DNA from: Eutreptiella sp. 'Long Island Sound 2002' | Taxonomy: Eukaryota > Euglenozoa > Euglenophyceae > Eutreptiales > Eutreptiaceae | Assembly: GCA_964036045.1 (NCBI GenBank) | Contig: OZ038382.1 | Span: 76,359,918-76,423,917 of the forward strand | DNA: 64,000 nucleotides | Direction: 5' to 3' | Shown: piece after piece, positions 11,169 through 21,800 of the stretch | How positions within the stretch are numbered: the first letter of the stretch is position 1 | How the letters are laid out: each line of letters opens with the position of its first letter | Program-made: the position numbers and the translations under genes | The notes under the pieces: generated by a model | Seen by the model: the letters and a program-made list of their open reading frames with translations, nothing else | The model's database searches: none | What the model was told of the DNA's origin: nothing

Positions 11169-14114
11169 TGAAGCGGTACCCAGAACCCCATGGCCAGGTT
11201 ACGGCATACAACCGGTCTCCGGTCCACTAACCCCATGCACGGCGTGTTCCGTGCCGTGAAGCCCCGCATCGGCAACCGATGCACCGCCAGCGGAGATTTG
11301 TATATCAGAATGTCAGGAATCAACAGGGTTTTATTTTCATAATGTTTCCGTCAATTTTTACGCTTCCGTTCTGATACTCACTGTTTTGACTGCTGGCGGT
11401 TGGTTCGCGACTTTACCGTAACCGCCAGTTTAACTGTTTATAATGGAAATTTTAACGCTATCCGTCAGGAAGGCTCCAAAGTCGCCAGGAACTGCATGGA
11501 TGCTTCCGCAATTTTCATAATTAATACTCGCAACCTTAATCCGAATTTTTCAGGATGTCGAAATCGGATTTTCGACTTCGACATCCCCGCATTTGATTTG
11601 ACCTCTTTCGAGTGGACCTACGTGCTTCCGTATGCACAAATCAACTTCCCTTTTATCCTGCCCTCCATTTGTCTTAAAGATATGGGCAAAACAAAGTTGA
11701 TTCGTGAGGCCACTTGTGAAGGTCATATCTCGTGTTGCTTGCGAGTATTGACGATAAGGAAACGTGGGATGTATTCACAATACTCCCGACGTAATTTAGG
11801 AAGCATTATATGCCTTGCGTCTCCACACGTGCGCGCTAGTGTAATGGATCATGGTCAAGAGGGTAGAGTTTGCGTTACAACTCATTGACCATGATATTGC
11901 GTGCGTTAAGATAACTTTCGAGTGTAGCGCGCAAGTGTTGGTGTTGCATAGGAACTCTCCTTGAGTTCCTATGAGCGATTGACACAAAGTCCTGCCCTTG
12001 GAGGGGCATGACATATCGTGGTGGGAGCCACCTTTTTGGGCAATATGTGGTATGTGCTATGTGTTGTGTTGCGTGCCCATTTGGCGGGTCCATTGCTCCA
12101 AGCCAAGCCCGCCAATGGACCTCATATTGTGCAAGCCCCTTCTCCGTACTCCCTACGGTCAATTGCATGCCTAACCTTCGTGAAGGGAAGCTTGTGTGGT
12201 GATCCCGAAGCGATGCGTTGGGAGCAAGGTGTGTATTTTGGAATTTTCCATATTTTCATGTGCCCACTTGGGAAGCAGCGCTCGTAACCTTTCAAGGCGC
12301 CCCAAGTGGAGCACATATGTGGGATCGAAGGTCATTGGTGTCAAGTTATTGTGTTTAGAAGGATTAGTTGATTGCACGATCCAAGCCAAAGATATTATAA
12401 TATAATTGTGCACCTTTCAATGCACTTTTGTGTGTCTTTGTGCCAATTTTGCCGTTTTTGGCCCGTCATGATGTCAAGTGGCGACCGTGTATTTCAACGT
12501 GGCGCTCAATTGACATCATGACCCATGTATGATATGAGGGTACATACTTCGGTGCCCAACATATCTTGGACCCGGCGAATAAATCCTCTTAGGCTTGGCA
12601 TACCGTGGCCGCCATGTTGGCGATTTGGGACTATCCCAAATCATGGGCTCACTTGGCGACCCTGCCATTCCCAATACCGGAGGAGTTGGGCGACGCCCCA
12701 AAGATATGTTGGACATATATGACTTGATACCAATCCTATGGCACACTCCGGTCCGAGTCGGGCATGTGCCTCATTTGCCCTAACCATGAGTGTGCGCAAT
12801 TTTGGCCATTTTGAGCATTTTTCCACTTTTGCTGCCCGCCGTGCACTATGTTCTAACCCTCGTGCACGCCGGACGCATGGACCAATGGACCATATATGAC
12901 AGGGGTGTTATGGGTAATGGTCCCCATGGTCCACACACCACGTGGGCGAAGCGGAGCTGCCTTCGTTAAGGCGCTAGGCCAAATTAAGTATGGGCAATTT
13001 TGCCATTTTTGCATTTGTGGACCCAATTGGGATCGTCACCACGCCGAGTGGCATGGAGATCTTTGAGAGCCAAGGGCATGGGAGTCTCTGTTGGACTCCC
13101 GGTGAATCACGTATGGAATGCCGGATTCGATCTCCAAGCCGGCATGGAGATATACTATTGGGAGCACACTGAATTTTGGCTCATTTCAAGCAGCCAAAAT
13201 GACCCAATTTTGGGACCCCAATTTCCCCCTTCCGTGTGGTCAATTGGCGGCCCCATTTCTCTAAGCCCATAGGGAGCCCCGACCTAAACCCAAGTTGTGC
13301 ACTCAGATATAAGTCCTAGGTCCTGCCTCCTACCCTGTGAGCCATTGGCCTTACCTTGGCCGGGCGAGCCACGCGTGGGAATGACGCCAATTTTGGTGAT
13401 TTTGGCATCATGACCCCACTTGACTCATCCGTGTTGCCCTGATGCCGGGACCTCAGAGGGAACCAGGTTGGGTGAGGGTTCCAAGGAGTTCGTACTCGAA
13501 GGGCATAGGGTCAGTTGCCTCGTCCCTACCTCTGGCGGGTCCGGACGAGGGGTCAATTTTGGGGATTTTTGAGCTAATTTCAGTTTGGGCTGAAACAGCC
13601 CATTTTCAGCTACCAACTCCTGGGTGATAATGGCGGGGCCATATCTCTGGCTCAGAGTGGAGTTGGGACCTGCCGTGAAGGGAGCATAGGGAGCTACTGT
13701 CGGTTGACCTTGGAGCCCCTTGGTTCCCAGGAACTCGCCTGTGGCTAGGTGGGACACCTCACCCATTGGCAGGGTTTCAGGGTCCGGACTGAGCAGGGCA
13801 TGGGTTGTGTTTGAGCCCCCGCCCCTACCAGCCACTGAGAGGGTCGGACCTGGGATTGGGATATGAGTTGGGACTGAGTGTCTATTGTCCCTTGATGCCC
13901 TTACCCCAGTCCAGTCTTAACCCCATGTGTACATATCCTGATGTGTTGCTGTACATACTTTCGTTCCCTCTTTGCAGAGTGGCAAGGATTCTGAAACGCT
14001 TTGTCACATGACACGAGCGTATTGATGCCCTTGTGAGCGTAGTGCCTTGCCTGCCTGCTCACCTGTGCGTGTCACCGCAGCGTCCCGTGGCCGGCCCCCC
14101 ACCGGAACGCGTCA
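11169..14114 (+). repeat. 5' LTR of chromovirus (2,946 bp)
   Basis: Unusually long for a Ty3 LTR. It is lower in GC than the internal region and contains no conserved coding frame. Possible control sites are an AT-rich gatattataatataatt at 12391-12407 (TATA-like) and AATAAA at 12578-12583. It holds at least ten perfect inverted repeats of 7-13 bp, for example 11393-11401/11420-11428, 11848-11858/11885-11895, 11947-11957/11963-11973, 12465-12477/12510-12522 and 12622-12630/12634-12642. Confidence 0.92.
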
Positions 14115-14497
14115 AAAGCGTTTCACCGCCGCGGGGTTACCCAACCCTCGCGTGCCACTCGGGGCCACCAACCCCGAGCAGCGCGTCGCAGCAGCGCGGC
14201 GCAGCTCGCAGCGCAGCGCAGCGTCTCGCAGCGCAGCGCAGCAGCTCGCAGCGCCACTCAGCGACAGCGCCGAGTTCGTCACGGAGCCCGCAGCGCCGTC
14301 CAGAACATCGTCCTGACCGCGCAGCGCCCGTGGAAGAGGTGCACAGACCAGGACTCCTGCATCAGCCCCATCGGCCGACCCGGAGTCCCAACGGCCGACC
14401 AGCAAGGCCGCGTCAACCACCTCCACAACCACAACCAGTTCGTTGAGTTGAACGAGTGCACATCAAGGACTTCAAGATCATCTACGCCCCCGCTGCC
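14115..14497 (+). other. Chromovirus leader between LTR and first ORF
   Basis: GC-rich leader containing a short cgcagcgcagc-type tandem repeat (about 14175-14260). No tRNA-complementary primer-binding site is obvious directly after the LTR. Priming may use an unusual tRNA or a self-priming fold. Confidence 0.5.
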
Positions 14498-17242
14498 ATG
14501 GTGAATTGGCAGGAAGCGGGCAGGACGTGGCCGCTGCCCCACCCCCATGCAGCACGCCTGCTGCATGGGTTGGTTTGGGACCAGCACTACCGCCACAGCC
14601 ACCCCCAGTGCGAGGGCGGCATGCCCAGGAGCTTCGAGCTCCGCACGGACATCGCCCCCGACCGCCTGCAGGCCGTGGAGGACTGGCTGCGGGCGGAAGG
14701 GTACGAGTACCGCCACCAGCAGAGGCGGTGGAGGGCGTGGACCCGGCCGGACAGGCCTGGCGAAGGCCTGCGCCCCGACGGGATTGAGGAGGACGAGGAC
14801 CCCACCGCCTACCCGTCGGGCGCCTCGATCAACGTCTCCCTGTGGGACGTGATCGAGAAGAACTTCCCGGAACCGGGGAGCGAGCGCAGGCTGCAGGGCA
14901 GCAGCAGCGCCTCTCCGGCGACGGAGAAGCGGTCCGCCGGGGACAGGAAGCGGGAGCGGAGGTGGCGGGAGTACCAGGAGTCCCTGGCCGCCGAAGCCGC
15001 CCAAGGCGCCAAGGGCGGAACCCCAGCCCCCAGTCCCCAACGGCCCAATGGTGGACACCACCCCGGCTCCACCACCCTTGGCGACTACATCCAAGTCGCC
15101 AAGCAGACCCAGGCCAAGCCCCGTTCGCTGCTCCTGAAGGCCCGGCAGGCCTCAGCAGGCCCCAGCAGCGACATCGAGTCGGCCCACCGCGGGAGGATGC
15201 CGGCCGACCAGGCCAGCTCCAGCAGCAGCGTCGCTCCCGAAAGGGACGTGGCGCGCGCCTGTGAGCGCGCCTGTGGGGTGCCCTGCAACCGTCGGGTTGC
15301 CCGGCAACGGGCCCGGCAGTACAGCGCTGCCGTGGAGGGCGCCACCGGCATCGCCCAGGAGGAGGCTGCGCAGTGGGCGCATGGCATGGCCATCCACGGC
15401 CAGACCGTGGCGGCCATTGCGGCTGGACTCACGGCCGCAGCCGCCCATGGGGCAGCGACCGCCTGGGTCAACGGTGAGTTGGCGGCAGCCGACGAGGAAG
15501 CCCGCCTGACGCAGGAGGCCATTGCCTGCAAGGAGGCCGAGGTGAAGGCGCTGGAAGAGGCGCTTGCCCAAGGGAGGGCAAAGAAGGAGGCGGAGGAAAG
15601 GGCCCACGCCGAAGCGACGGCTAAGGCCCAGGAGGACGCCGCCAAGAAGGAAGCCATCGAGGCCGCGCGACGGAAGGTCGCTGAGGAGAAGGCCAAGACG
15701 GAGGCGGAGCTGGCGGCATTGGAGGCGCAGAAGGCGCAGCTGCTGCAGGCCCGGGAAGCCGAGGCGGCTCGTGCTCGGGAAGAAGCCGAAGCGCGAGCTG
15801 CCGCAGCCACCGCCGCCGCAATGGAGGAGGCAGAGGCCAAACTCCGCCACGAGACTCCCCCGGGAGGATCGCGAGTGGAGACCCTTCGAAGGCTTTTCGA
15901 AGGGGACGCCTCCTCCAGGATGAAGCTGGATGAGGCGGACACGGGCAGCAGTGGGAGCGGTAGCACCACCGCCCGTCGACGGAGGAAGGGCAAGGGGAAG
16001 ACCCCCGAGAGGCCGCGGAGGCCAGCGGGTGGGCACCCCCACGACAGTGACCCCTTCTTCACCGCCAGTGACGGGGATGAACGAGGCCGTCGACATCGCC
16101 AAGTGGTGGCTTGGACGGGCGGAGGTGGCGAGGAAGTCCCCATGGAAGGTGAGGATGAGGATCCCCCTCCTCCCTACCGGAGCTCCGAGTCCTCCGTGAC
16201 CGAGACGCCCAGGTGGGGCGACATGGACGAAGATGACGACATGGAGTTCGGCATCACGAGGAAGCGCCCATCCTCGGACCCACCGAGGCGACCCGGCGGA
16301 GACCCACCGGGACCCCCTGGCGGAGGACCTTCAGGACCCCCTGGAGGACGCCCACCAAGTGGACCCCCTGGAGGCGGACCACCGGGCGGGGGAGGACCCC
16401 CTGGACCGGGCGGACCCGGCGGAGGCCCTCCTGGAGGACCCCCCGGGGACCCCGACGACCCACCAGGGAACGGCGACCCGGACACCACCTGGCGGTGGAT
16501 TGTCTACCTCCGCAGGAGGGTCTTTGCCCTCGAGTGCGAGGTAGACACGGGCAAGGTCGAGATGGCTCGCATCTCCGGGGTCGCCGCGCGCGCGCAGAAG
16601 GACCTGGACATCGCCAGAGCCGAGACCAAGTCGCTGACCAACGTCGTCAGCGGCCTGCAGGAGAGGCTGGACGCGCTGGAAGCCCGTGGGAGAGTCGGCA
16701 GCGACCACCCACCCCTGGAGTCAGGCTCGTCGGACGACGGCTGGGGACCCGGACCAGGTCCAGGCAGACCCCACGACCCCGGCGGAGCCCCCAGGAGTCG
16801 CCCCAGCGCCAGTGCCCCCTCTCTCACCGCCCCCTCTCACCACAGCGCGGGCCGCCGCAACGAGCGCGTGCCGCCCGGCAGTGGCAGTGAGGAATGGCGC
16901 GATGAGTGGCTCAGCGCGGACTACCACAACCGCCGTGCTCCACCGCGGACGCCTGTACGCCCCCGACGCCCGCCACCAGCCCCGGCGCCAATCCCCAGGG
17001 CTGGAAGACGTTATGGTGGACTCAGGGATGAGGTCCCCAGAGGAGACGTGGAGTGGGATGTCGGCGAAGGTGAGGACCTGGACCTGGACCTGGACCTGGA
17101 GGAGTTCGACATCAGCCCGCCGCGTGGTGTACGACGGGAGGCCGCTGAACGCAGCCGCCGGCGCCGTGATGAGGACGCGTACATGGATGCAGTACGGCGT
17201 GAACATTTCGGATTCAGCGTACGTGGAGGAACCGCGGCGTAG
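14498..17242 (+). CDS. Chromovirus ORF1: coiled-coil and Pro/Gly-rich protein of unknown function
   Basis: An intact ORF of 914 codons from ATG 14498; the frame opens at 14456, but only with GTG. The N-terminal 130 residues look globular (WQEAGRTWPL, IAPDRLQAVEDWLRAEGYEY). The middle is a long Ala/Glu/Lys heptad region (about 15500-15860) that should form a coiled coil. Then come a basic patch (ARRRRKGKGK), a Pro/Gly repeat tract (about 16260-16480) and a second short coiled coil (16500-16690). The C-terminus is acidic, with a DLDLDLDLEEFD run. The ORF stops 13 bp before the ATG of the gag ORF, in another frame. Most Ty3 elements have no such ORF. It may be an extra structural protein or an N-terminal extension of Gag made by frameshifting. 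I do not recognise a family. Confidence 0.75.
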   Translation: MVNWQEAGRTWPLPHPHAARLLHGLVWDQHYRHSHPQCEGGMPRSFELRTDIAPDRLQAVEDWLRAEGYEYRHQQRRWRAWTRPDRPGEGLRPDGIEEDEDPTAYPSGASINVSLWDVIEKNFPEPGSERRLQGSSSASPATEKRSAGDRKRERRWREYQESLAAEAAQGAKGGTPAPSPQRPNGGHHPGSTTLGDYIQVAKQTQAKPRSLLLKARQASAGPSSDIESAHRGRMPADQASSSSSVAPERDVARACERACGVPCNRRVARQRARQYSAAVEGATGIAQEEAAQWAHGMAIHGQTVAAIAAGLTAAAAHGAATAWVNGELAAADEEARLTQEAIACKEAEVKALEEALAQGRAKKEAEERAHAEATAKAQEDAAKKEAIEAARRKVAEEKAKTEAELAALEAQKAQLLQAREAEAARAREEAEARAAAATAAAMEEAEAKLRHETPPGGSRVETLRRLFEGDASSRMKLDEADTGSSGSGSTTARRRRKGKGKTPERPRRPAGGHPHDSDPFFTASDGDERGRRHRQVVAWTGGGGEEVPMEGEDEDPPPPYRSSESSVTETPRWGDMDEDDDMEFGITRKRPSSDPPRRPGGDPPGPPGGGPSGPPGGRPPSGPPGGGPPGGGGPPGPGGPGGGPPGGPPGDPDDPPGNGDPDTTWRWIVYLRRRVFALECEVDTGKVEMARISGVAARAQKDLDIARAETKSLTNVVSGLQERLDALEARGRVGSDHPPLESGSSDDGWGPGPGPGRPHDPGGAPRSRPSASAPSLTAPSHHSAGRRNERVPPGSGSEEWRDEWLSADYHNRRAPPRTPVRPRRPPPAPAPIPRAGRRYGGLRDEVPRGDVEWDVGEGEDLDLDLDLEEFDISPPRGVRREAAERSRRRRDEDAYMDAVRREHFGFSVRGGTAA

Positions 17243-17255
17243 CCACAGGGATTCC

Positions 17256-18827
17256 ATGGAGGAGATGGACGTGGCGGCCGTGGGAGTCCGTGGGCGAGGC
17301 CGATGGGAACCTCGGTCGACCTCGCGGCCGGCGTTCATGGTCTCTAAGGCCGCGGACGCCGCCGTGTGGGAAGACTTGAAGGACATCAAGCCCCCCATGT
17401 ACGATGGCAACCCCCTCAACCTCGACCGCTTCTTGGAGAAGCTGGACGATTGGGGGCTGACCGTCACTGAAGACCAACCTCCCGCGGATGCGGAGAGATA
17501 TGTCTTCAAACGGTTCAGGTACTGCCTGCCGGAAGTGCTCGGCGAGCTATACTTCGTGGCGACCAAGGAGGGGAAAATCAAGACCCTCAAGGACGCCAAG
17601 AAGTGGCTCAACGAGCAGGAGCGGGTGGACGCTCCGCAGGTGGCTGCCAAGCGCTGGAAGTCCATCAAGCTTGAGCATGATGGACGGGAGATCCGCCTAC
17701 GAGAGTGGCGGGACTTCCGAGGGAAATACACCCTCTTCCGCCGCAACGTGGAGGATTGGAACGAGGGTGACGAGCAGGCTCGCCTGCTCTCCATGCTGCC
17801 GGAAGCATGGATCAAGAGGGTCACCAAGGAGGAATCCAAGAGGGCCAAGTCCAACCACACGGTCAAGATGATGCTCCCCAAGGAGTATCATACGAACGTT
17901 GTGTCTTGGGCGAAGAAGAACGTGGCCCGGGATGTCAAACGGCACTCCCTGCGGAACGCTCTTCTCATCACCGTCTCGGGCGATCGCGAGAAGACCGCGA
18001 TCTGGCGCCTTGACGATTGTGAGTTGAGCAGCCAGACCATCCGTCTGCAGCCCATCCCGGCGCGGATGAGCTGCGACGAGATCCTGGAGTGGGTTGGCGA
18101 GGAAGTACTCAAGGAGTACCGAAACCTCCACCACACCCGCGGGTTGAGGCCCGGCGACCGCGACGTCAACTACGTTGGCGAGGGACCTGGCGGGGAAGAC
18201 GCCATGGACCCAGCGGGAGCCGGCGGCGATGAGACTCTCGTCGACGATGACGACGACGATGAGCCCGCCGAGGTGGCCGTCTGTGCCTTCGTGGCCAGGA
18301 ACCTGAGCGCGGGGAGCAAGCCGGGAAACTGGAAGCCCCTGCAGCAAGGTTGGAAGAAGCAGGAGAAGAGGGACCCTCGCCGTATTGGCGACCCTCCGCT
18401 GTCCTTTGGGGAGTTCATACGAGCTCACCCTCAGGGCTGTTTCGTGTGTTATGGGAGGAAGAAAGGCTTCAACCATGACCACCGAACATGCCCCGTCCAC
18501 AAGGCCGACACGGAGGCTTACAAGAAGGCGCACGGGTCGAAGAAGCGTGCGTCCGCGGGTATCCGGGAAGCCAAGATGGAGGTGAACAAGGACGAGCTGG
18601 CCAAGCTGATGTCGTCGGTGGGAACCGAGTTGGCCAAGGAGATCCAGGAGATCAAGCGGAACTGGGTCCCCAGGTCGGATAACAAGAACAAGGAGAACAA
18701 CCAGAATGACCAGAACAAGGACAAGGACAAGAAGGGTAAAGGAGGAGGTAAAGGGGGAAGAAAGAAGGGCGTCAACGACGTTGAGGCCGAGGAGAACACC
18801 CCCTCTTCCACAACCGACGCCCCCTAG
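17256..18827 (+). CDS. gag: Chromovirus Gag
   Basis: About 523 codons from ATG 17256 (MEEMDVAAVG); the frame is open from further upstream, overlapping ORF1. The capsid-like region starts PPMYDGNPLNLDRFLEKLDDW, modelled on the retrotransposon-gag pattern (aromatic-x-G-x-P...FL...W). It goes on through LPEVLGELYFVATKEG and RLLSMLPEAWIKRVTKEE. An acidic run (DDDDDDE) follows. A zinc-knuckle-like motif at about 18438-18503 has spacing C-x2-C-x8-H-x4-C, a longer loop than the usual C-x2-C-x4-H-x4-C. The C-terminus is Lys/Asn-rich and probably binds nucleic acid. It ends at TAG 18825-18827, after which the same frame continues into pol. Confidence 0.85.
   Translation: MEEMDVAAVGVRGRGRWEPRSTSRPAFMVSKAADAAVWEDLKDIKPPMYDGNPLNLDRFLEKLDDWGLTVTEDQPPADAERYVFKRFRYCLPEVLGELYFVATKEGKIKTLKDAKKWLNEQERVDAPQVAAKRWKSIKLEHDGREIRLREWRDFRGKYTLFRRNVEDWNEGDEQARLLSMLPEAWIKRVTKEESKRAKSNHTVKMMLPKEYHTNVVSWAKKNVARDVKRHSLRNALLITVSGDREKTAIWRLDDCELSSQTIRLQPIPARMSCDEILEWVGEEVLKEYRNLHHTRGLRPGDRDVNYVGEGPGGEDAMDPAGAGGDETLVDDDDDDEPAEVAVCAFVARNLSAGSKPGNWKPLQQGWKKQEKRDPRRIGDPPLSFGEFIRAHPQGCFVCYGRKKGFNHDHRTCPVHKADTEAYKKAHGSKKRASAGIREAKMEVNKDELAKLMSSVGTELAKEIQEIKRNWVPRSDNKNKENNQNDQNKDKDKKGKGGGKGGRKKGVNDVEAEENTPSSTTDAP
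18825..18827 (+). promoter_or_regulatory. Putative gag-pol readthrough stop (TAG)
   Basis: The codons before (gag) and after (pol) are in one frame. The pol frame has no ATG before the protease active site; its first Met lies in QYMVGG, past the DTGA motif. Pol therefore most simply comes from suppression of this TAG. The next base is C (TAG CGG), which is a readthrough-favouring context in other systems. A reinitiation or splicing route is not excluded. Confidence 0.55.
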
Positions 18828-21800
18828 CGGAGCCCCTGCAGCCAAGGGCCCCAGCTAGGGCGGTCGCAGGATGGTGACGTGGGAAGCGCCGATCCATCCC
18901 AGTCGGGAGTCGATAAGCACAAGGGGACTGCCGCGGGCGGAAGGCCCGGTCCGGCGCCCAGTCGCGGAGGCGGGGTGAGGGCAAGTGAAGGCACGAACCC
19001 TTGCACCCGTCCGTCCTTCGCGACCAAGAACGTGTTTGATGTACTACAGGATCTATCCGAGAGTATCGGAGGATCACCCGGACCGCAGCTGGATGCTGCA
19101 GATGGGCAGCCTGAGCCCATTGTCCACGACCTGCACCAGTCGCTTGTTGAGCTTCTGGAACGGCCGGAGATCCTGAGTTTGCACGCCGTGCGCCGTGTCG
19201 GTCGCGAGCGGCAGTTGCATCTTAAGGTCCGTGCCCTATGCGGGGAAGTGGAAAAGGTTTTCGACGTGTTGGTCGACACGGGAGCTCAAGTCAGCTTGGT
19301 CAAGGCTGGCCTACTTCCACCAGAGTGTCTGACCAACAGTCGGAAGCCTGTCAGGCTGAAGGTGGCGAACGGCCAGTACATGGTGGGAGGCACGAAGGAA
19401 GCGGCCATTGGGCTGCAGTTCGTGAACCATCGTGAGCTGAGCCGCCCAGACCTCGGCAAGGAGATCCTCCTGCACGGTAGCTTCTACGAGGCCGAGATGG
19501 ACTGGGACATGATCGTCGGGTACGACTTCATGATGGAGACGGACTCCGGCGTTCTCCCGGCCCAGGCCTCCATGACCCTGTACCAGGACGACCAGCTCTC
19601 GTGGCTTTCGTCACCTGAGCACCATGTGGAATGCCAATGGATCCACCCAGAACGCAATCAGCTCGAAGTGGCCGCGCTGGACACTGAGCCCACTGGGCCA
19701 GCGAATCAGGAGTACGGCGTAAGGCCGGAAGTGGCGAACCGAGTGGTTGCGGACCTGGGAGCGTCGGATCCGGCCCTGGATGCGTTCTCTTCAGGAACCT
19801 CCGCCCATCTTCGGGTATGTGAGAAGTACTGGAGCGCACCGGACTCTGCGTGGAAGAAGCACTGGGGTCCGCATCAGGGCTTGATGTGGATCCATTGCCC
19901 CCGTTGGGACATTCCAAGAGCGATAGCGAAGATTCGCAAGGACCGCTCCAAGGCAGTGCTGGTTGTTCCTATGGGATGCACCGAGGAGGAAAGTACCCGA
20001 CATTGGGTAGCCTCATTGACCAACATGACCTTAAACAAGGTCGTCCTACCGGCTGGAGAGAGTGTCTATCAGGACGCTAAGGGACAGCCCATGCCACCCC
20101 AGAGATGGCCAACAGAATTCCACTATGTGGATGGGGGCCTTGATCAGGCCGACACCACGGACTTCGTGTGTGTCAACCGTATCATAGCAGAGCCTTGGAG
20201 GCAATGCTTTGCGGTTCCCCCTGTTGACATCGAAGAATCGGACTCCGAAGACCCCCTCACTGAAGAGGAGTGGGATCTGGTTCAGGGGTATATGGATCAG
20301 CCCTTTCACGACTGGGGAAACCAGCGTGGGGGCAAAGGCCAGGACAAGGCCTGGTGGGAAGTGGACTCAATCGTCTCCGGTTCCTATGACGGGAATACCT
20401 TCGTGCAGAGGGTGCTGGATCACATGTCCAGCCAAGACGAGCCGCCTGGCGGTAACCCACCCACCTACGGCGATCTGTTCCGAGGCAAGACCAGAGATGG
20501 CCCTTTGGGCCACCTGGGAAGACCACCTGAGCCGAAAGCGAGCGGGGTCGCTACCCCTCAAGTAAGCTCCGTGGTTCAAGTGCCCGGAAAAGCCAAGGCG
20601 GAGTCCGATGACTGCCCCAAGATCCAGGCGTTGAGGGCCAGGCTGAAGCAGAAGTATGGCGAGACCTTCTTCAGCGGCAAACCTGTGTTCCCCCCACCGG
20701 TGCGTGGACCGTATGGCGAGGCCAAGATACGACTGAAGCAGGACCCCCGTGTGTATCGACACCGGGAGTTTGCCCTGAGGGGCGAGAGGAAAGAGGCCAT
20801 GGAGAAGATCCTCCGTGACTTCATCCAGAGAGGCTGGCTTGAGCCGTGCCACTCCGAATGGGCCTCTCCTTGCTTAGTCGTCCCCAAGAAGGTTGCCGGT
20901 GAGTGGCGGCTCGTGGTCGACTACCGCGGCCTGAACGCCCAAACGCAGCACGACAGCTATACGCTGCCCCTCATTGAGGACATGCTGCAAAAGCAACACC
21001 GGCGGAGGATCTTCACGGTGATTGACCTGAAACATGGTTATCATCAGATGCCTCTCGCCGAGGAGTCCCGTGCCTGCACAGCCATGAGCACCCCACTTGG
21101 ACCTCTCCAGTGGAAGGTGATGCCTATGGGCGTTACCAACGGCAATGCGGCTTTTCAGCGGATGCTGGAGAACCTGCTTGAGCCGGTGCGCGACTGTGCG
21201 GACCCCTTCGTGGACGACGTGATCATCGCGTCCGGGGACCCCAGCATGAGCTACGAGGAGCTCCTGGAGGCACACGAGAGGGACGTCACTCGAGTGCTGG
21301 ACCTTCTGGTTCGGCACAAGCTCACGGGCAGCAGTGACAAGGCCACCATTGCGGTAAGCGAGGTGGTCTTCGCTGGCCACGTAGTCGGGAACGGGCAGCG
21401 AAAGCCCATACCTGGCAAGGTGGCTGCGATCGAGCACTGGGAGAAGCCCAAAACGGTCTCTGAGCTACGGGCGTATCTGGGGTTCTGCAACTACTACTCG
21501 GGGTATATCAAGATGTATGCCGAGTATGCAGCCCCCATGACGACCATGCTCAAGGGCAACCGAGAGGAGACCAAGAAGGGGTCCAAGAAGGCTTTGGTCT
21601 GGACTGAAGAGTCTGACCGTGCCTTTGAGGGGATGAAGCAGGCGCTGCTATCCGCAGTGGGTCTGCACCTCGTGGATCCCGACCGAGGGTTCGTCCTGCG
21701 CACCGACGCTTCCGACTACGCCATTGGCGCTGTGTTGGAGCAAGTGCTTGACGACGGGAGGCACGTGCCCGTGGCCTTCTGGAGCCGAGTCCTGGCGGAA

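Noticed and set aside
11400-11888. 162-codon ORF in the 5' LTR, repeated at 25580-26068
   Set aside because: Of four differences between the two copies, three change the amino acid. No domain and no sign of selection. Retained only because the LTRs are young.
13425-13835. 136-codon minus-strand ORF in both LTRs
   Set aside because: Low-complexity product, no domain, several replacement changes between copies.
14115-14140. Primer-binding site after the 5' LTR
   Set aside because: No convincing match to a tRNA 3' end such as a leading TGG plus T-arm complement.
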